Position numbers and translations under genes: made by a program. Below the pieces are notes generated by a model that ran no database searches, was not told where the DNA came from, and worked only from the letters and a program-made list of their open reading frames with translations. Below are positions 48,996 through 60,322 of a DNA stretch of 64,000 bases, in pieces (within the stretch, counting starts at the first letter, position 1; every line of letters begins with the position of its first letter). The DNA comes from Lunularia cruciata (Eukaryota > Streptophyta > Marchantiopsida > Lunulariales > Lunulariaceae), in assembly GCA_948567375.1 (NCBI GenBank), contig OX419758.1:23627001-23691000 (forward strand). Direction: 5' to 3'.

Positions 48996-50799
48996 ATGCA
49001 TATCCTGACCTCATGGCTAATTTGTCTATAATCTTTATACTGTATATTGATTTGGATTGTAAGTCAATTTTAGAACTCAGTTTAACTTGATTCATCGTCT
49101 TATTAATAATTTTTCATACATCCATAGGATGTTCAAACAATGAATAAAGAAAATAAAAAAATATGTAGACGGAAATCATAAAATGATCTATCATAAAAGT
49201 AAAAATTATGAATATCACACTTAAATAAGTTTTTAAAATCTTAAATCTCGATTAAATTTTCAAATTAATATAACTGATTGTAAGCTTATATAGCTGCTAT
49301 ATAAACTTACACTTTTTTCCTTTGTATTATTAGTTATAAATAAATTCATAATCAATTAGTACCCTTAAGGTAGATAGTATTTTAAGTTACACATTTAAAT
49401 TTTTTATTCTTGGGAATCAATGTTAAGTCATTCTATTTAGTTTATAGCTAATGACAATCTTTTCTTATCAACAGTTATAATCTAAGCATTATGAGCTAAA
49501 ATTGTTAACTATTTGTTATAAATTTTACCTTGAAAATGCATCTGAAATGTTATATATTAAGGTAAGTTGAACTGAATGTAAATTTCCACAAAGTAACTTT
49601 GGTTTTCAAAATGATACACAATCCTATGATTATAAATTTAATGCATATGACCATCTTAATTGATTAAGAAATTTTACATAAAATATTATGTTATATTTCC
49701 ACAAGCACTTAATAGCACTTATATTATCATAGTTGATCCAATTAAGATATGAGGAAATGCTTTGGTTTGAATCATTGTTATCTATTCTCTAGCTTTGGCT
49801 TTAATCATAACTAGAAATAAATACAAGTCTCTTTTGTTATTTCAGTCAGCTTTGTAAATATGATATCATTTAGAGAAATGTATCACGAATTATGATAATA
49901 TATCACCATAAACCATTAACTTTTATTATACAAGGATTTTCCATCACTTTCTAGCATTTTCCAAAATTCTTCAAGAATCCTAAAGCTGTCATTTACAGTC
50001 TTTGATTATAAGTACTTTACCAAATATATAGTTGAATGAATAGTCCACCAATGAAAATAGAATATTTAGTTCAAAGGTTGAGAATGTATGTACTTACAAG
50101 TCAATATAAATTAGATACATCATTTTAGATGTAAGCTTATCAGAAGATAAAGAGTTTTGGTTGAAGATTTCTTTTTTTACATAATGTTAATAGAAGTAAA
50201 TTTTCTCTTGTTTCAAAGTAAATTTTTCTTTGTTATCCTTAATGAAAACCTTCATTAATCGTCTAGTTTCACACTTTCAGTTTAATAAATAATTAATATA
50301 ATATAATAGAAGTTTTTTCTGTTGGTAATGATATAAACATTAGATTCATGTCTTTGGAAATTTTCTATCTAACCCTATGTTCTCTAAAGAATGGTGGTTC
50401 AATCGTACTTCGCAATTCATATTCTTCTTGACAATATAAAGTGAACTTTGCCTTGAAAGTTGGCTTCAATTCTTACCATCTTTATTGCTTCAGAGAAAAA
50501 TGGCTTCATGAGTACTGCGAGCAGAAGTCATTCTGCTAACCGCTATGACAGATGTAGATACAGAAGACTCGACCTTAGAAAATTATTATTTTTCTTATCG
50601 TCATTTGATACTTCAAGAATTATTTGAATTTAAGATTCAGAGACATTTACCATGAAATATTGATATTCTTCCTATCTTTCTTATTATTTCAAATCTTTTT
50701 GTTTTCTAGAATTCTAGATATACCTTTGGGTGTCTACCCCACTTCTGCTTTTCTTTCCAGTTCTATCCATAATTATAAAATACTCTCTAAATTTAAGAA
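48996..50799. other. AT-rich block without genes
   Basis: 1.8 kb with clearly lower GC than the gene island and no long reading frame, transposon domain or obvious repeat. It lies between two copies of the R2-like tail end (48848 and 50800), both in the same orientation. Confidence 0.6.
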
Positions 50800-50820
50800 A
50801 GGCGACCGCGTAGGAAAAAC
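50800..50820 (-). repeat. R2-like 3' tail end, 21-bp copy
   Basis: AGGCGACCGCGTAGGAAAAAC equals the terminal bases of the tail module. It is short but matches exactly the same end as the other copies. Confidence 0.55.
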
Positions 50821-51499
50821 AGGTTTCTCTAAATTAGGTTTGAATGTTTCACAAATGGCCCCGATAACGAAATTACATGCTTGAGTTCCCACACTACTCA
50901 CTAAATGCATTTACCGTTAATCCCTTATCCATCAAACCCCCTATACATTCCTTAAATTTTTTGTAAGTATTGCTGGTCATCAAATAAGGAGCAAATACGT
51001 ATTTGATCTTCACCTCACACTGATTTAGGAAGAAAAGATACTTATTTTATAACTTACTCTGTTAAACCAATTGCAACTTTTGATTGCATAAAACTTACTC
51101 AAATGTTCCAGCGAATTATTGAAAGAACAATGTACATGATAGGATGCAAAGTAAAAGATACTTAAGCCGATAGAAGACAGCTTTGTCCGCGCTGCCTAAA
51201 TTCAATATATTCCAAAACTATGAATATGAAAAATATCTCTAGAGGGAACAACCATACTTGACTTAAATGTAGTTGTAAAACAATTCCCTCTTAAACTTCA
51301 CCAAATTATCTATGTAATTACATTACAATATTCTTACTCCGTTCGCAATTTAGAAAACGCTTATGGGACAAAGAAAGTCCATACTTCATAAGGAAGGGTT
51401 TATCTTTGTGGGATGTGATGAGCCAATACCAAAGGTGAAGGGAGACGATTGGAAGAAGTAAGAAGGGACAACGAGAACGAGACCAATGAAGGGCCGAGT
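50821..51499. other. Unassigned non-coding DNA
   Basis: I see no exon, element end or RNA gene. It separates the AT-rich block from the hydrolase pseudogene. Confidence 0.4.
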
Positions 51500-53110
51500 T
51501 TCTCTTCCTTGTTAATGGTCTCTCCCTCTCGACGAAAGGCGAGTTGGGGAAGCATCCTACTCTTTGGGCCGTTCTCTACGGATGAAATCGTTGACTACAC
51601 CGGAGAACATCTTGTACAAGATTTGAAAGACTGTGAATGCCCGACTGAATCTCAACCTTCTCAGCTCCATCCACTGTAAAACACGAACTGGACGAGGAGA
51701 AACAAAACAACACAAACAATATTGTTAGAACGTATGCAGTGGGTAGGATAGAAACCCCTAGTATCTTTCTTGGTGATCAAGACTTTGTTCCAGGTTTTGA
51801 GCAGTTGTGCAAGGTTGAGGTGGAGGTACTAATGCTCACCGCTGTAAAAGACTTTTCTCGTCCTGCTAGTCTGGTACATATTCATCCGGCATGGAGGAAA
51901 TTACCTGCAAGATCAGGTATAACCAGCTGGATTAGTCGTAACCCAGAAGTATCACTTCTGGGTTACGGCTAGTTTTACCTCTTTTATCTCACCCCTGTAC
52001 GGTCTTCCCATCCTTCGTGTTTTCTACGCAATCGCCTTTTCTTCTTGAAGTACCAATTAGCCTGCTAGTCTTCAGTGCAATCGCAGTCACAATTTAAAAG
52101 CGTTGATGTCCTTGAAACTGCAAGCTCTGCAACCTGTCCTAGACTTGGAACCAAAGGACTCAGCTGAACATATCCAGCAAAATAAAGTCAAATTCAAAAA
52201 GTTGGTACCAGAGGTTACCAAGGTTAAGGTAGCCTGGACACGCAAATAGCAGGTATCAGAGGCTAAGGTAACGGATGACGACGAACATGACAAGGATCTG
52301 TCATGTTCCATGTGGCCAAGTCTACTTTTTAGCTTCAAGTGGCGAAGTCTATAGCTCCTCGTACGGCATTAGAGCAAATACTTCCTTTCCTTAGATAATG
52401 AACGGTTTTCTGTAACATTCGCAGATCTGCACCACTTGATTAGCTTGCATATTTCAAAAGCAACAACAATGGATGAACTTCAATCCATCCTAACCTGGTA
52501 CCTCTTCTAGCTTGCAATTTCTCAAAATGGCACAGACCGTGTGGAGATTTCTAACTTGAGCACATAAAACTGGTCTGATACAAGAGGTTAAATAGTGAAC
52601 GTGCAAAGGTATACTCAAGAGTGTAGAAGGCACTTGCTATCGGGTGCGATGGCCCATCAATATGACTCCTTGAGAAGAAAATGCAAGAGTAGTTCAATCT
52701 CAGCCGTATCCTGGAAAATCAAGAAAGTTAACTTTCGCAAGATTATCTCAGCAATAGCTTCCTGGCATTGAATCTCCAGGCTTGGTAGGAGAAATACACA
52801 GAACATGTAGGATGGAAAGCCAAGCGCTGAGACAAAGACTTGAAATGCCAGCGCTATTTGGACTGAAGCGAGAACAGTTAATTGAACCTGTGCACGAGTT
52901 GATATGCCGTATACGACAATGACAGCAAAGGTTGCACAAGGGGCCATTTCTCCTCTGGTAGGGCTTGGCTAAGGGTTCGACATAGCTGAAAACAACGGAA
53001 GCCAATTAAGCATGTTTGAACCATTGAAGGATTCTGAAGTACAGTCAAGCCACAAAGAGCAGAACCTCTGCTCCGGATTTGACTGGAACAGCTTGGTGAT
53101 GAAACAAAGG
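51500..53110 (-). pseudogene. Duplicate of the DUF1749 hydrolase gene, with introns, inactive
   Basis: Blocks match the parent gene in the same order and strand, exons and introns alike: last exon near 51540-51690, the DEYVPD exon near 51865-51910, the GHMER exon near 52285-52340, NIVHY near 52345-52415, the nucleophile exon near 52630-52710, and the YVEPLA exon near 52885-52990. Retained introns show a DNA-level duplication, not a processed copy. It is dead: the elbow Ser reads Arg and a stop follows within three codons (about 52636-52659); VPDY becomes a stop at 51866-51868; about 750 bp including the APVSDRE exon is deleted between 52340 and 52345. An R2-like tail is inserted near 51954-52040. 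Confidence 0.9.
51954..52040 (+). repeat. R2-like 3' tail module inserted in the hydrolase pseudogene
   Basis: TTTTACCTC, CTGTACGG, TCTTCCCATCCTTCG and the terminal ACGCAATCGCCTTTT follow the module in + sense, with about 10 bp missing around the GATGGGG stem. The left edge is uncertain because a perfect hairpin (51937-51967) overlaps it. Confidence 0.75.
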
Positions 53111-53880
53111 CGTCTAAATTTCCATGTCATACAATCAACCGAGAATCAAATGAGCAGGGCACGCGTTACAACTAATATTCTTTTCTGTTTCTCCTTGAAT
53201 AGTTTCCCAGCTCTCCCAAGTTCAAAAGAGCTCCCAATCTCACTAGAGTGTGCATTCTTGATTGCTCATAACAATACTCAACTCTCTAGCACTCCCATAG
53301 CTTTCGGAGATAGTACACAACAGTTCACTCATGCAGCATGATAGACACACTAAGGTAAGTAGCACCTTGTAGCATAGAAAACACCTAAAACCATATACAA
53401 GGTGCCATGAATGACCTTTGTAGGAGAATTAACATTCCAAGCACATAAAACACAGATATATACACAAAAGTAGAAGTTGGGAGTGCGCATTGCTAAGCCC
53501 TAAGTGTGGCTGCACCCCACTTTAGCTTATTCCTACTATACCCTAATAAGATTATCTAAACTAGAGCAACCTAAGCTAGGGATTGCTCTAAAGTAGTTAT
53601 TAACTAAATGAGAGTTTAGGATAAGTTCTATATTTACTACACATTTTCTATCTTTATCTTTAAGTAGTGCTTTTGTAAACACATATGTTGTCATTTCTTG
53701 TGTAAGGACAGTAAACTAACTCCACAACACTTTCTTCCTCTTTATCTTCCACTAACCTTCTTATAATCTCTACGTGCGTAGTCCTTAAGTGATGTTCAGG
53801 ATTTTTACTAAGCATTATACTTCCTATGTTGTCATATAAAATATTATGGGATTTGCATGTTCAAATCCCAACTCCTAAAG
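53111..53880. other. Unassigned DNA between the pseudogene and the Copia remnant
   Basis: No domain is recognised. The right part may be LTR or untranslated sequence of the minus-strand Copia, but no matching LTR is found. Confidence 0.35.
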
Positions 53881-55525
53881 AAGTCTCTTGTTCCATGTGA
53901 CTTCCTAAGTAGCATTTGAGGCTGCAATGAATTTTCCTTCAAAAGTAGAGATTGTAACAAATTGTTTATTACACCAACTAATTTCTCCTCCACTAAGCAT
54001 GATCACATATCCTTGCAATAAGTGAATGAGACCGTAAAGTGAAAACAAGAAGGATGAGAAGACCCTATCAAGCCGTACAAGGAAAAGGCAAAGGAGGTAA
54101 AATGGAGCTAAGTCTAATAGTATTGGTAAGAAGATCACATATCCACTAATTGATCTATATCAATATCATCTCCCCAACTAGCATCTATATATGTTGTTAG
54201 AGTAGAAGATGCATTCTTCTACTTCTTGTACTCTAAGAATGCATCTTGAGTACCTTTCAAGTATCTAAACACTCTCCACACCCTTCTAATATGTTTGTGT
54301 ATGATTGCTAGTGTATCTATCAAGAATTCCCACTACATACAATATATTAGGTCTTATGAAGACCATTAAAAACATCAAAGAACTAAGTGTAATCTAATTT
54401 AAAAATTTAAAGATTATGTTTTTTACCTTCTCTTTTATGCTTCCATCCTAGATCAAGAGGTATAGAGACAAGTTTTATCTCTATAGTTCAATACTTAGCA
54501 AGTATCAATTTCACATACTATGGTTGATTGATCTAAATCCAACTTGCTTTTATCTCTTGTCACCTTAATACCCAAAATGAGTTTCATTAGACCAAGGATG
54601 GTCATCTCCAAGACAAATAAATACAAGAAATCTATCACTCCATTGATAAAGTTCCTATATTACCAATAGTAGCAAGTCATTTACATATACATCATCCTTA
54701 CAATAGACACTCATGTCAAAATCTGCTTGGCTGAAGCCCTTTTCTCTCAAGTCTGAATCTAGTTTCTCATACAAGCTCTACGAGCTTGCTTAAGACAATA
54801 TATGGCTTTCTTAAGCAAAAATGCTTTCCCCTGGACTTCAATATATCAATTTCGAACATCCATATAGATGGTCTTTTCCAGATTTCTATTGAGAAAGGTT
54901 GTCTTCACATCTAGTTGCTCCACTTCCAAGTCTTCCTCTATAGTAAGTGCTAGAAGCATCATAATAGATCCATACCTGGCCATATGTGCAAAGGTTTCTA
55001 TATAAATTTGGTTGAAACCCTTTGCTATAAGTCTTGCTTTATACTTCAAAATCTAGTTCTTTGCTCCATGTTTGACCCATTTATAGCCAATTACTTTTCT
55101 ACCAAGTGTTAAATCAACTAGTATCTGTTTACTATTGGTCTAAAGTGACTTCCTTTCTTCTCTTATAGCCAGCTCCCATTGACTCCAACCTAGTGTGAGG
55201 ATTTCTTGTTGTAGTGTCTTAGAGTCATTATCTATCTTATTACAGATGTTAGATTCATCTTACATTCTTCTATCAAATGAGACTATTGCTCATAAGGAAA
55301 GCCAAGTCTATCAATAGGCTTTCTCACCCTCTTTGATCTTCTTGGTCCTTCACTTAGATGATCCATATCATCTCTTGACTATTTTGGAATCTCATTCAAA
55401 GATTCTACATCTAAGGTTACCTTTTAAGAGTCTTCTTCTTTTGTGGTATCAGGATCAGAAACCACCATATGCTTTGGATGGCTCTTGTACACCTTTGAAG
55501 CCCCTTAGATGTGCCACAACATTTT
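53881..55525 (-). mobile_element. Ty1/Copia remnant (RT and RNase H), minus strand
   Basis: On the minus strand the Copia RT is readable: YKARLIAKGFNQIYIETFA, then QLDVKTTFLNRNLEKTIYM (54846-55049). Further down are FRYLKGTQDAFLEY near 54230-54290 and RNase H, GGEISWCNKQFVTISTFEGKFIAASNAT (53905-54000). Many stops break the frames. An R2-like tail interrupts the RNase H region at 54029-54126. LTRs were not found. Confidence 0.8.
54029..54126 (-). repeat. R2-like 3' tail module inserted in the Copia RNase H
   Basis: It is a diverged copy: GATGAGAAGACCCTATC and GGAGCTAAGTCT replace the perfect stems, so it is probably the oldest copy in the window. Copia sequence flanks both sides. Confidence 0.8.
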
Positions 55526-56356
55526 TGTTAAGTGTGGAGTTTTATTATTACTAAATTACTCTATGGGATAACTATAATGAGAATGTTGAGGAGTTAGTAC
55601 AAGATAACTCTTCTACAAAAATGTAAAAGTGTAAGTACGGGACACAAGATTTCATTATGGGAGTGAATAAAAAGGTAGTTCACACTAGGACCAATATCTT
55701 TATGAATAAAAACGAAAACAAGGTTTGCTTCATTTTGTTAGAACTGTCTTCTCAAGTGATTTCTATCGATACCAAGATCATTGAAAACAAAGCTCTAGAA
55801 AATAAATTATGCTCACTTAAAGTTTGGGACAAACGTGTTTTGTGGGAGCTGTGGGATTTTGCTATGGAAATGGAACTTGCGGGTTGGCTACAAGAACTAT
55901 GTGGATGACTCGTACAAGCATAGTTGCATGACTTACAAGCATTAGACCTTTGGGAATGGCTCTTAGGGGAAGTTGTGGTGACAGATCCCACTTGTGAAAT
56001 TAAGTGAGGTGATGCATATCAATTAGTACCAAACAACCTAAGGTTTAGATATGGGATCCATTTGTACCACACATTCCAAAACAAAATTAAGGAATGCAAG
56101 TGCAAGTATATATATATATATATATACTCTCTTTTTTGTAAAGTTGATATTTAGTTGTGACTTTGACAATCCTTGAATAAATGAAATCTAGTGTAATTGT
56201 GGCTATAGGTAGATATTAGCCAAACCACATAAAATTGCTTAATTCTTATGCATACTATTCTTGAACAGATTGATGAATGATTTTTTCTCTATAGAATAGC
56301 CAGATTTCTATTCATGCTCCTCTCTCAATTCCAATTCAAATTCTTTTCTCCCAACA
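55526..56356 (+). repeat. 5' LTR of the right Copia
   Basis: It starts TGTTAAGTGTGGAG and ends CTCCCAACA, and is followed by the primer binding site. It contains an (AT)n run at 56107-56127. Confidence 0.8.
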
Positions 56357-56395
56357 ATTGGTATCATAGTGTTGGTTCTTTGGAGAGAGAAAAAC

Positions 56396-57170
56396 ATGAT
56401 CACAAAAGATGGAAAATTCAAAATCAACAAGTTCAATAGCAAGGATTATGGAAGATGCAGATTGAAGATTATCTATATCAAAAGAAGCTACACCTATGTC
56501 TTGAGGCAAAAAAAACAAGAAAAGATGGAAGAAGTTGAGTGGAAGCTTCTAGATTGACAAGCCTAGTGTAGTCAGATTGACATTGGCAAGAAATGTTGCA
56601 CATAACATTATCCATAAGAAGACCACTCATGGGTTGATTTAAGGCATTGCCAAATATATGTGAGAAACCTTCAACCTCAAACAAGGTATTCTTGATTTGC
56701 CAATTAATGAACATATGGATGGAAGAAGGAGCATTAGTTCAAGATGACATGAATGATTTCAACATAATCATTTCAAGAATGGAATCTATGAAGATCAAAT
56801 TTGATGATGAAGTTCAACCATTTCTGCTATTATCATCATTACTTGACAGTTGGGAAGAAATACCCACAACAACAAATAGTTCCTCAAGATCAAGTGATCT
56901 CAAGTTTGAGATTATACAGAGCTTGATTCTCAATGAAGATATTTGTGGACAAAATTCTCAAAATCATCAAGTGTAGTGCTATTTGTTAAGAATAGAGGTA
57001 GAAGACCTCAAGAAAGTCAAAGTGAAAGAAATAGTAGATTCAAATCAAGGAAGATAAATGAGTCAAAAGGCTGCAAGAAAGTACACAAAGAAATTGTGTG
57101 TTGGAATTGCAAAAAGCTTGGTCACTTCATGGATCAATGTAAAAGTCCAAAGAAGGAGAAAACTCAATGA
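56396..57170 (+). pseudogene. gag of the right Copia
   Basis: The Copia gag opening is seen (KFKINKFNSKDYGRCRLKI, then EKMEEVEWKLLD), with frame changes afterwards. An intact CCHC knuckle, CWNCKKLGHFMDQC, lies near 57100-57145 at the standard Cys-x2-Cys-x4-His-x4-Cys spacing. Confidence 0.8.
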
Positions 57171-57289
57171 ACATAGCAAAAAAACAAGAGGATGCACTTG
57201 TTGGTATGTGTTTATTTTCTAAAAGAAAAATTAGATGTGTTGAATTTTTCCAAGTGATGGAAATCTAAGGTTGAAAACCAATCATGTTT

Positions 57290-58960
57290 GAAGATTAAGT
57301 GCTTGAAATTAGATAATGGTGGAGATTATAGTAGCAATGAGTTTAGAGAGTATTGTGTAGAGAATGGGATCAAAATGATCAAAATTGAGACACCACAAAC
57401 AAATTGTGTGGTTGCACATTTGAATAGTAACTTTCAATGAGAGAGCTAGATGCATGAGATACAAGTAGGGTTACCATAAACCGTGGTGTCTCAATCCTTG
57501 AGACACCACAAACAAATTGTGTGGTTGCACATTTGAATAGTAACTTTCAATGAGAGAGCTAGATGCATGAGATACAAGTAGGCTTACCATAAACCGTTTG
57601 GGCAGATGCAGTCAACAGAATTGCATGCCTCATAAATCAAGGACCCTCAATTCCTTTGGGACTCAAGATCCTTGAGGAGGAATTGTCAAGACAAAAGGTG
57701 AATCTCTTGCACTTGAGAACCTTTAGTTGCGTCTCATATAAAAGGATTCAAGATAGTGATAGGAACAAGCTTGATTTTAAATCAAGAAAGTGTTTCTTCA
57801 TTGGATATGGAGCAAATGACATAGGTTATTGTCTTTGAAAGGAAGATGATAAACAAGTGGTGATAAGTAAAGATGCTATTTTCCATGAGAATGCTAAGTA
57901 CATAGTTTACCTTGAATCAGGTTTTGAAGTTACAAAATAACAAGTAGAACATCAAGAAGAAGTAGTGTTTGGAAGACATATCAAAGAGAAATATTGCAAG
58001 AAATAGGAGTTTAGAAACCAAAGAGATCATACCAGATCTAGTCATACCTACAACTAATTTGAGGAGATCTACTAGATTGAGAGAACTAGTAGAAAGGTAT
58101 TCCACATGTATGGATTACTTACTCCTTACATAAAATGGTGAACTTGAGTGCTACTAAGAGGAAATTTAAAAGGAGTACTCAATGTAGTGGGAGCTTGCAA
58201 TGAGTAAAGAGATGTCTTCCTTAGAAAGGAATGAAACTTGCTTATTGACCAAGTTTCCAAAGGGAAAGAAAGCATTGTAGAACAAATGAGTTTACAAAGT
58301 CAAAGAAGAACATGATGGAAGGAAATAAGACAAGGTCAGATTTATGGCAAAAGCTTTTCAATAGACCAAAGGTAAAGACTACATTGACATTTTCTCTCTC
58401 GTAGTTAAGATGACTACCATTAGATTGGTCTTGGATTGTGTGATTGCAAAGGATTTGCCTCTAGAGTAGCTAATGTAAGAATAAAATTTCTATACGGAAA
58501 CCTTGAGGAGGATGTCTACATGGGACAACCGGAGGGGTTCCAAATCATAAACAAAAGAGACATGGTCTGCAAGTTGAAGAAGAGTCTCTATGGTTTGAAG
58601 CAGATTCCTTGATGGTAGTATTTGAAGTTTGATGAATTTATGGCCAACAATGGTTACAAAAAATGCAAAATAGACCATTGCTACTACATTAAGTCATTTG
58701 TTGATTCATACATCATCTTGTTAATTTGTGTTGATGATATGTTGGTTGTTGGATCTAATATGAGGAAAATCAACAAACTTAAGCACCAATTGTATGATAT
58801 ATTTGAAATGAAAGATGTAGGTTCTTCACAACATATACTTGGAATGAGGATTACTAGAGATAGATCTATAGGTACTTTGAAGTTGTCTCAAGAGAAGTAC
58901 ATCAAGAAGTTGATGGACAAGTTTGGTCTACAAAATGCTACAATTTGAACCACTCCCTTG
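57290..58960 (+). pseudogene. Integrase and reverse transcriptase of the right Copia
   Basis: Integrase shows DNGGDYSSNEFREYCVENGI near 57310-57370 and HLRTFSCVSYKRI near 57705-57735. RT fragments follow from about 58300, with the active site CVDDMLVVGS at 58727-58756 (both Asp kept, the usual Tyr replaced by Cys) and KHQLYDIFEMKDVG...HILGMRI after it. Stops and frameshifts are frequent, and a 113-bp tandem duplication disrupts the integrase. Confidence 0.8.
57387..57599 (+). repeat. 113-bp tandem duplication with a hairpin at its junction
   Basis: The unit starting GAGACACCACAAACAAATTG is repeated at 57500 almost without change. The junction forms a perfect inverted repeat: GTGGTGTCTCAA (57483-57494), loop TCC, complement at 57498-57509. 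Confidence 0.93.
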
Positions 58961-59182
58961 GGAGTTCACTTCCAACTCTCTAAGGACAATCACCAAAAAC
59001 TAATATAGATAGAGAATACATGAGTAAAGTACCTTATGCATTTGTAGTTGGTATTTTAATGTATGAAATGGTATGCATTAGGCCAAACATTGCTCATGTA
59101 GTTGGAGTTGTAAGTAAATTCATGTCAAATTCAAGAAGAACCATTGGGAAGTAGGAAAATGGCTATTATGCTACATGAAAGG

Positions 59183-59764
59183 TGTAATAATTGGAGGACA
59201 AGAGAACTCTCCAAGAGAGATACAAGAGAGAAAACAAAAGTTTCATACTCAATACTCCGATGCCCCCAAGGAGCACTTTCTCTTTATTATATAACAAAGA
59301 GGATCCCCTCAAAGGAAGCTCCACCCTTGGATCAGATACATGGATTGGTGACCTGTTAGCGAGCTCCATCCTTGGATTAGTTGTTTGGATGGGTGACATG
59401 ACAGTCCTTGTCCTATCTAGTTGGTCAAACGGGTTTGACCAAAGGGAATATTTAGGGAATCTTCCTAAATTGCATGGATAAGGTACCATTGGAAAGCTCT
59501 TGATGAGACAAATCATAAGGAAAGAAGGCAAGGTTGTTTGCCTTGAGGGGAGGAATCTTTACATTTTTGAGGCCTTATTCATCCATTTAGGCCTCCAAAA
59601 TTGGCTCTAAAATTTTTAGGCTATTTTTGGCTTTTGCCCTATTAGTAGTACTATTTTGGTGATACCTCTATCAAATATACCTAGCCCATTATACACAACA
59701 TCTTTCTAGATGTTACTAAGCCAATTTCCACCTCTAGATAATATGTCTTGCTACTTGTATTACA
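59183..59764 (-). repeat. Solo LTR of the left Gypsy family, TSD AAAGG
   Basis: This 582-bp LTR, reversed relative to the Gypsy at 1151-8531, has TGTAATA...TATTACA ends. It is flanked by AAAGG at 59178-59182 and 59765-59769. Removing it and one AAAGG restores the Copia frame YMKG|TFDKALCFK. It is shorter than the 744-760 bp LTRs on the left. Confidence 0.93.
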
Positions 59765-60263
59765 AAAGGTACCTTTGACAAGGCACTTTGTTTCAAACAA
59801 ATAGATGCTATTCTAGAAGGTTTCGTCAATGCAGATTTGAGAGAAGACTTGGATAATTGAAAGAACAATACAAGGTATGAGTTTACTTTGGGTGGTTTTG
59901 CCTTAGAAGTCTCAATTGCAAAAGGGTGTTACTCTTTCTACCATAGAAGTTGCATACATGGCCATCTCAAAGGCTAGCAAAGAGATGATCTGGTTGAAAA
60001 AATTTATGGTAGAGCTAGGCAAGAAACAAGATGAAAATACACTCCATAGTGATAGCCAAAGTGCTATAAATCTTGCAAAGAATCCTATGTTTCATGCAAG
60101 GACAAAGTATATTAAATTGATGTATGATTTCATTTGTGAATTGATAGATGGTGGTGTATTGATTTTGGTAAAGATTGTTAGAGTAAGAAATCTAATAGAT
60201 ATGTTTAACAAGGTAGTCACAATTGAGAAGCTTAAGCAATGCATAGTTGTAGTTGGAATTTAA
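59765..60263 (+). pseudogene. RNase H of the right Copia
   Basis: The stretch ALCFKQIDAILEGFVNADLRED, then VTLSTIEVAYMAISKASKEMIWLKKFM and HSDSQSAINLAKNPMFHARTKYIKL, is a Copia RNase H. It continues the frame broken by the solo LTR and ends at 60263 before the 3' LTR. Confidence 0.85.
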
Positions 60264-60322
60264 AGTTAATTTTTATCTTGTGTATTAGAGTGATAAGTAA
60301 TGTCAAACTTCAAATGAGAGAT

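Noticed and set aside
48996-50799. AT-rich block as organelle DNA
   Set aside because: No organelle gene or tRNA is recognisable, so the idea is kept only as one option to test.
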